DNA of 64,000 nucleotides from positions 20,616,345 to 20,680,344 of the forward strand of contig OW203762.1 of assembly GCA_934045905.1 (NCBI GenBank). The letters run 5' to 3'. Both the position numbers and the translations under genes were made by a program. Numbering within the stretch: the stretch's first letter is position 1; each line of letters opens with the position of its first letter. This document shows positions 57,436 through 64,000 of the stretch, piece by piece. The notes below the pieces were generated by a model. That model was not told the DNA's origin. It was given only the letters and a program-made list of their open reading frames with translations, and ran no database searches. The DNA comes from Leuctra nigra (taxonomy: Eukaryota; Arthropoda; Insecta; Plecoptera; Leuctridae).

Positions 57436-58571
57436 AAGAAAAGAAAACATAACCGAAATCGAAACAAATTAAAGAATCATCTTGTACGATATAAAAAAAA
57501 CATTACCATCAAGATCGGGCACATAAGTTGTTCTTGTCTTTTCCTAGGTCGACGCAAGAAAACTATTAAAAACTATTTTCAAACCGTAAACTTTTGAATA
57601 GTTCGAAATCTGACGATATTTAGGAAATATATATTCACCAGATTTTACTATACCAGCCGACGCTCAATTTGAATATCCTAGAATATGATAATATTGAAGT
57701 TGAATTTCACTAAAAGTCATATTGAAGAGAAGTATATATTCCAAGATTCTATTGCCCGCTCAGTGCATCTCGAAATGTCGACCATTCCACGTTTTACACA
57801 TGACATACTGTTGAAACGACAAAATAAACTCATGACTCAAATGTCTGTTACAGATGTGGTGAAATCCGCACAAATTAAATCTGAAAATTATCCGTGTAGC
57901 ATGGCGAAAACAAAAATAGACGACAACTCTTAAACGTAGCTTTTAATGAGCAAAATATGCGTCATATTCGTTAGTCATTTTGAAACTGATGTTATTCGGA
58001 AATCAGCGTGATTTTCTTCTGTCACCTGTTTTAAACCATGTTGATATTATACGGTTGATTTCAATCAATAAAGCTAGTGAGTGATTGGTAGGTTCTAATT
58101 TTCTCGTCAATTTCAAGAGGAAATTGTTAGTGAACTGCTTTCATGACCGGGTGAATACATTTCACGAAAACAAAGGCCAAAATCACAATTGAAATTGGAG
58201 TTTTGTGGTGTGTTTACGCAATGTGTGATTTCAATTAGAGAGAGAGAGACGAAGAGAAATTGATGTTTAGTAGAGACGCGGAGATATGTGTGGTTGTGGC
58301 ATCGTGGAGTTTGTTTTTCTCGTTCACTTCACCCCCTCACACTCTCATCGGGAGCATCAATACCTGTCCATACAATCCAAAGGACCATTCGCCATCGAAC
58401 AGCTGGAAACATCACTAGAATCGTTGCTTCCTCTTGAAACTTATATCGTGAATCTCTGTTTTGAGTGTGTTCTTTACAAGTAACGCATCAGGCCAATTTT
58501 ATCTCACTACAGTTCATTGGTTTTTATAGGTAGATTGGTTTCTTATAGTTTCAACGGAATTGAATTATAGT
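57436..58571. other. AT-rich non-coding stretch
   Basis: ORFs at 57685-57933 and 58286-58483 have no motif or splice support. Confidence 0.5.
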
Positions 58572-58960
58572 TTAAGAGGGCTGAGTAATGAGCGTGGCCT
58601 TAAAGAGTTTTTTAATCGATTTTTATCAATATCTTTTACCAATATAATTGTTAACAAAATAAGGCTTTGTACGCGTCTTCAGGACTGTTCAATGAAAATA
58701 ATTTCATAGCTTGGAATAAGTTATTAGTTTTATTTTGTCCAACAGATGTTTAGTACTATAATTTTACTAATTTTCGAGCACTAAACATCTGTAGGACAAA
58801 GTAAATCTAATAAACCATTCCAAGCTATGAAATTATTTTCATTGAACAGCTCTGAAGACGCGTACAAAGCCTTATTTTGTTAACAATTACATTGGTAAGA
58901 TATTGATAAAAATCGATTAAAAAACTCTTCCAGGTCAAACTCACTACCCAGCCGTCTTAA
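58572..58960. mobile_element. Long foldback, 183-bp arms
   Basis: The left arm 58572-58754 and right arm 58780-58960 are inverted copies with a 25-bp loop. Matching blocks: GAGTTTTTTAATCGATTTTT, AACAAAATAAGGCTTTGTAC, GCGTCTTCAG, TTCAATGAAAATAATTTCAT, CAGATGTTTAGT. The outer 35 bases of the arms are more diverged (GGGCTGAGTAATGAGC against GGCTGGGTAGTGAGTT), and short matching text outside suggests the arms once extended further. No coding capacity. Transcription across it would make a long double-stranded hairpin. Confidence 0.88.
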
Positions 58961-60286
58961 TTCCGCTATACTGATGCGTAAACTGAAAGATCAGTCGTAC
59001 AGGGGTGCGATCATATAAAATATTGTCGCGTGACAAGTTTCTTATCTCACCCGAGAAGGCCGTGAATATCATTGAGATGAGAAATCAGTCACGCGAGAAT
59101 AAAGTATGAAACAGAATAGTATTTCGATGCATTTCGAAGACTCGCTTATCAATGAGTTCATTGAGCACTGGAAATGGTAGCAGATAATGACGACAGTTGA
59201 AAACGAATCTAACAAAAGAGGCACATTCAAACTGCTGCTAAGCGAATATTTTAACGCGACATCTTTAAACGTTACCGTATTCAAAGTTGCTACAAATTAG
59301 ATTAAGTTCCTTGTCACCTTTCGCTTTTAGTTAAAGTTCACTTAGAAAAATGTTATGTTACGTTAAACCAGAACTTTTTGTCGCTGCCGCAACGAATATT
59401 TTAAAGTTGAGTTTAGAAGTTAGCGTGACGAAGTCGATTCATAATCATAAGATCCTACCTTATCTTATCTTATAAACTGTATATTAGTGAGGTTTTTACT
59501 GTAATATTCGATGAAAACATTGCTGCGCTTGAGTCAAATGACACGTTAGAGTTCATTATCGATAAATAATAAGATGTTTATTAATGGTTTTTTCGAGATT
59601 TAACAACTCTAAGAACAAAAATCGATTGATTTCTATGTTGTTTGTCATCCAATTGTTTCCTTTCGTGCCATGAATAGTTTATCTGAAATCAGGGCAGCGG
59701 TTGATTTCATTGTCGGAAGCCGTAGTCAGGGCCAACCCCGTTTTATTTGTTTCTAGCATGACTTTCCTTATGTTGAAGAAAACACTGGCAACTCACTTGA
59801 TTTAGATCATCTCAACGATCAACAAAAAGGCGCCACCCTGGAATCAATAATTCAGATTCAACCACTTAGAAGAGGGAGTGAAAAATAACCGTCTTGTTTC
59901 TTAAAATCAATCTTGTTCTTGTTGTCCTATTTGATTGATTGATTGTCCTTATTATCCTTATTAAATTTAATATGATTTTCAAGATGGGATATTTCAAGTA
60001 GGATTTTATATTTGAAGTAGGATTGGCTATTTAAGTGCATCGATTTGCTATCAGTAATAAGCTTGTTATCTTCAATCCTTTGGAAATCTAACGGAAAATA
60101 TCTCATATATGACAATGATGTTGATGCTATCTCAGAAAATATATTTCCACTCACAGTATACTGATCCATTGTTGGATCGAGAATGCTTATGGGGAACAAT
60201 GGAAAAAACCACGAATGTTTTTCAATCTTGTCAAGCATTCACATCGTGAACTTGTCTGGAAAATTGGAGGTGATTCCAGCGCTCTA
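58961..60286. other. AT-rich non-coding stretch
   Basis: Nothing recognised beyond short ORFs. Confidence 0.55.
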
Positions 60287-60980
60287 TTAAAGCGATGTAT
60301 TCTTTCCTCGCATAGCGCGCCGTACAACAGACATTGCTTGAAGTGACCAGCCGGCCGAGTTTACGACATCTGACCAGGGCGATGATAGTATCAAAGCCCC
60401 TGTGCTGATAACCAAGCCCTGGAGTCGAGCCAGACTGTCCTTTACCATATATGAGTGACCGACGTCGTCGTTCGCTCGCCTATGGGCGTCGTAAGAACCG
60501 ACGCTGGGCGTCCCGGCGACGTGATGTAGCCATGACAACGGTATAGGAGGACGTTGTGGAATTGAAAACATCTGGGCCATGTTTATGACTTTTATTTGTG
60601 GTGCGGTCACAGCAACGGGCTCAAACTACTTGTGTTAAAGGGCAAAGGGTTGGAGGGGAGGTTCAAGTCTTGGACTATTCGTCTCGATGGGCGAACTTGA
60701 CTCCGACCAATGCTCCGACCAGCGAAAGGCCCGAGGGGATGAAGAATTAGTCAGAGTCAGTTCCTATTTGCGTCGAGAAATTTCCTTGCCTTCGAGCGAC
60801 GTCCATCTCGTAAGATATTTCGCTATAAAAGACATATTTGCATTTTGGACGGAACTTTATGTCCGCCGCAATAGAGTTATGGCCAGTGGCGTGCCTGTGA
60901 ACTACATTAATGGCGCCACTGCATTGGTGCAGAGGAGTGACTTTTCATGTACGCTATTCCAGTCTCACATTTATAATTAA
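60287..60980. other. GC-rich island with opposed ORFs
   Basis: A GC-rich, CpG-containing stretch. A minus-strand ORF (60287-60610, 107 residues, containing SIPQRPPIPLSWLHHVAGTP) and a plus-strand ORF (60687-60980, 97 residues, starting MGELDSDQCSDQRKARGDEE) diverge from it; neither has a recognised domain. TATAAAAG occurs at 60824. CAGTGGCG and CGCCACTG form an inverted pair at 60884-60921. This may be a promoter region or coding remains; undecided. Confidence 0.3.
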
Positions 60981-62019
60981 AAGAAAACTTCACTAACTAG
61001 GAACATGTTAATGATCGTATGGTTATTCTTACAAACTAATTATTAAAATAGTCCTACGCACTTGAGTGCTTTAACAAGTTTCCTACAACACTTTACATAG
61101 TATTTTACTTTATTTTTTATACACATTTAACTTTTATTCCATTTTCTTTGTGTGTGCCAACACATTTTCAACGCTTTCACTTTTCTGCAAATGTTCCTTA
61201 CAACACACATTTCAGTAGTACTTTAGACTCGTACGTAGACAGAGTTAAGTGAGAACGGAACTTGTAAGCTTGCCTCAAGAAAGGTTCGGTCCGCCACTGC
61301 ATGTTTATTGAGATCTCTTGGGCTTGAGGCAGGCTTGCGTTTATGTCGAACCGACGTCACAAAGCAGAGGCGCCGCGGCGCTTAGGCCCCACATGTGATG
61401 GACCCTGCTGTGTATCAGACCGAGCCCTCAGAGCCATCCATTTGATGTGCTTATTGGCGCCGTGGCGCCCTGTGGTTCTGTTATCAACTCCTGGAGGAGC
61501 TCATTAAGGGTGAGCTCTCGAGACGTGTCACGTGATAAACGGTCGTGTTCGACTTCGTTCGCACGACGTGGAAGGAAAAGTGGCCCAAGAGTGTATGTTT
61601 GGAAAGTTCACGTTTCTTATTTTTAGAGTTGCTCTCTTGAGGAAAGGTTTCTTGTTTATAAATAATTCTTTCTGAAAAATGATGATTTGCATAAGTTACT
61701 TTTCCGACTAAAAAACTTTCCTTGTTATAAAAGGAGAACGCTTTTTACCCTTAAAAGTTAAAGAAGTCTAACGCATGCGTATTATGTAATCGCGCATAGA
61801 GCAAGTTGATTGCTCTATGATTTGTAGTCATTGTTTTCCAAAAGCATATATGCCTCAGGTCTACAGAAAGTCAAGATAATAATGGGGTAGGTAGGTGGTT
61901 TTTTTAAATTGTATAAGCTTACCCAAACATTACAGCAATTTTATTCTGACTCAGGACCGCTTGTCCCGATAAGAAAGATAAGTTCACTTTAGCCTTTAGT
62001 GGACTTTAGCCGGCTAGAT
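60981..62019. other. Unassigned, GC-rich at 61300-61570
   Basis: AT-rich except for a GC-rich segment at 61300-61570 containing GGCGCCGCGGCGC, GGCGCCGTGGCGCC and a good splice-donor-like AAGGGTGAGC at 61506. It could be a non-coding first exon; frames are closed by stops. Confidence 0.35.
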
Positions 62020-62486
62020 TAGAGGTGACCGCGTTTGTGGGGTTTTTACACACGTCGGGTCACGTCACGAAGTCGTTTTTAATTTTCACGCACACTCATG
62101 CACAAATGTTACGCGCTCACGCACACTCACGCAACAATTTTGCACACACACGCACACTCACGTAGTGACAGCTCAAATACACGATATAATCTCAGATAGA
62201 TCAAATGCAATATCAAATATTGGTTTGGTAGAACAAAATAACTCAAGATACACATTACTAGGGTCACGCACAATCATTGTGAATTTACAGTGTGAAATTT
62301 AAAGTGAAAACTTTGCACGCTAACACAAGACATTTTCATGAAGATGCACAATCACGCACACTCACGATGAAATTCGGAATCACGCTTAACTCACGCGTGA
62401 CTCACACGTGACTTATTCCACGCGTGACTCACGCCACGCGTGAATCACACATGACTCACACGTGACTTGCCACGCAGTCACCTCTG
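62020..62486. mobile_element. hAT-type MITE, 467 bp, second family
   Basis: Ends TAGAGGTGACCGCGT and (inverted) CAGAGGTGACTGCGT, with hAT-like CAGAGGTGAC termini. The flanking 8-mers GGCTAGAT and GACTAAAT agree at 6 of 8, both differences being G/A, as expected of an aged target duplication. Subterminal DNA is packed with CACGCACACTCACG and CACGTGACT/CACGCGTGA repeats on both sides of an AT-rich centre. Non-coding, older than the hAT MITE at 15216. Confidence 0.78.
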
Positions 62487-64000
62487 GACTAAATGGCAGT
62501 GTTTCATTGGTTCTTGCCAAGGTTTCAACTAATAAATCCTACCACTAACATGATCGGGACATTGGGCCCATATTAGTATATAAACAATACCATTGTGAAA
62601 ACAAAATTTGGTCAATTCCTCATTAAATCCCCGCATGAAGTTTGTTGTGTTTATAGAAATCTCGCGCTCTACTTCTTTTAACTTACTCCATTAGTACAGT
62701 TTTGATAGAAATGATCGTCGTTTTTTTATTTCCGAAGTAGTTACCTAATTAGCAGCTTACATAACAGATAGTAGGGTTCATTGTTCTCACTCGTGAAGTA
62801 GAAGCATGAATTAGTGTTGCTTTGTCCCACAAGCCCGTCTCTCCACATAATGCAAGTTAATTAGTCAAGGCAATACATAATAATAATCAGCCTTGTCGAC
62901 GTGAGCACTCCACTGTTCCTTGGATAATTGCCGCAGAAACAGAGGAGCGGCATCTTACAATATTCTCGTCGAACTTAAGGAGGATTTCGATAGGAAAATT
63001 ACATTTCCTATCCAAAATATCTTAATATTGTCTATAAATAATCATCAAAGAATCGCGTCACGCATATTATTTTATTTTGTTAGGCATAAATACCTAAATC
63101 AAGGCACCTAATTTAAAAGTCATCTGGGTTGTCGGTTATAAATTATACATTTAATTTGATTTTACATGTCTCTATTGTTGTTTCTATTTGGAGGTGTTAC
63201 ACAAATTAAAAAAAAAAATCTACTGGTTGGTTTCAGAGTAGATAGCAATTTAGCAGAGAGTGTAGTTGAGTGCGCATTTATATGTAATTGTTTGTATTAC
63301 TACAACAGTGATACATATTATGGTCTCATATAAGAACCAATAAAGATTGATATTAAATCAAACGATCGCGATATCTCAAACCAGCTTAGACTGGACTAGC
63401 CTAACACAAACCCTATTAATTCCATAGCCGTGTGATTGTCAACGAACATTCACTCTTTGTTCCTCGTGGCTAAATTATTACTTCCACTAACAATAGAGAA
63501 GTATGGTATGGCAATCCCGCCCAGCGCCATCAGTAATAAATCACATTTGCAAGTTTATCTTTCAACAATGTTGACAAAAACAATTGAATCAGGCACTGTG
63601 TAACCTCTGAAAGAGAGTGAAAGTCATGTTATCTCTTATCTCTTGCCGAGCCCAATACAGTGTTGTAAAACACGAATAGATAACTATTGTTAATCAAATT
63701 GACCTGCGTGAAAATGTGTAAAAAAAAATCTGTAATAGTCTATTTGACTTTAAAAGGAGGCACCTATATTATTTTTATGTGATACACCTTTTTTTCTTCA
63801 TATATTCGTTATTCCTCAATAAGGCACTGACAGTTAACCATCAGTTTCATTTCTCATTATGCAAAAACCAATTTTGCTTAGTAAGACATTTTCTCCAAGG
63901 TTAGATTTTGAGCTGTTAATGAGTATGCGATATGAATACAGCCTCCATATCTGCACAGACTTTCATCTAAGACGCAATATAAAGCACTAAATTCAATTCA
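62487..64000. other. AT-rich non-coding stretch
   Basis: No gene or repeat pair recognised up to the window edge; the 63-residue ORF at 62920-63111 lacks motifs. Confidence 0.55.

Noticed and set aside
60884..61299. CAGTGGCG / CGCCACTG pairs (60884-60921, and 60884 with 61299) as hAT ends.
   Set aside because: The flanking 8-mers do not match in either pairing and no subterminal repeats are present.
1..64000. CRISPR array, bacterial operon or prophage.
   Set aside because: No regularly spaced direct repeats with unique spacers, no ribosome-binding-site-led gene clusters; composition, introns and transposons are eukaryotic.

Overview
The window is AT-rich eukaryotic genomic DNA with a split gene, many small non-autonomous DNA transposons, a Ty3/Gypsy retrotransposon, microsatellites and a 200-base assembly gap at 35149-35348. 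There are no bacterial operons, and nearly all ORFs are short chance ORFs. The kind of repeats (hAT and PIF/Harbinger MITEs, foldbacks, a compact one-ORF Gypsy element) points to an arthropod, probably an insect and tentatively a hemipteran. No host gene could be named, so the organism assignment is an inference.

Layout. 1-1412: a 30-bp CTGTTG-type minisatellite split by an AT-rich repeat block. 1.7-28 kb: mostly AT-rich non-coding DNA. It holds a possible two-exon 3' end of a minus-strand gene (8341 to 6819), a GC-rich transcript-like island with a broken frame (12393-12700), a very clean 500-bp hAT MITE with a perfect 8-bp target duplication (15216-15715), a decayed hammerhead-like core (17884-17919) and a pyrimidine tract (22780-22970). 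28.6-35 kb: three small phase-1 exons on the plus strand that join into one reading frame of 66 codons (28636-28699, 30046-30114, 31155-31220); a possible fourth exon at 34964 would end the frame. 36.7-38.3 kb: a 1.6-kb element with 120-bp terminal inverted repeats and a near-perfect 160-bp foldback nested at its left end. 41-44 kb: further inverted-repeat debris. 44.3-48.8 kb: a complete Ty3/Gypsy element with identical 190-bp LTRs, a tRNA-Leu-type primer site and an uninterrupted 1328-residue gag-pol; the protease triplet reads DPG and no target duplication is visible. A 148-bp PIF/Harbinger MITE with TTA duplications lies 35 bp beyond it. 50-64 kb: a pair of related MITEs, an Inr/DPE-type core promoter candidate, two foldbacks, the third copy of a 220-bp MITE family, GC-rich islands and a second hAT MITE family with CACGTG/ACGCGT-rich ends.

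Functionally the window is an intron/intergenic landscape colonised by mobile DNA. Only the retrotransposon looks able to encode its own mobilisation machinery. The MITEs would depend on hAT, PIF/Harbinger or unknown transposases encoded elsewhere. The best host-gene signal is the plus-strand three-exon chain; its product is unrecognised.
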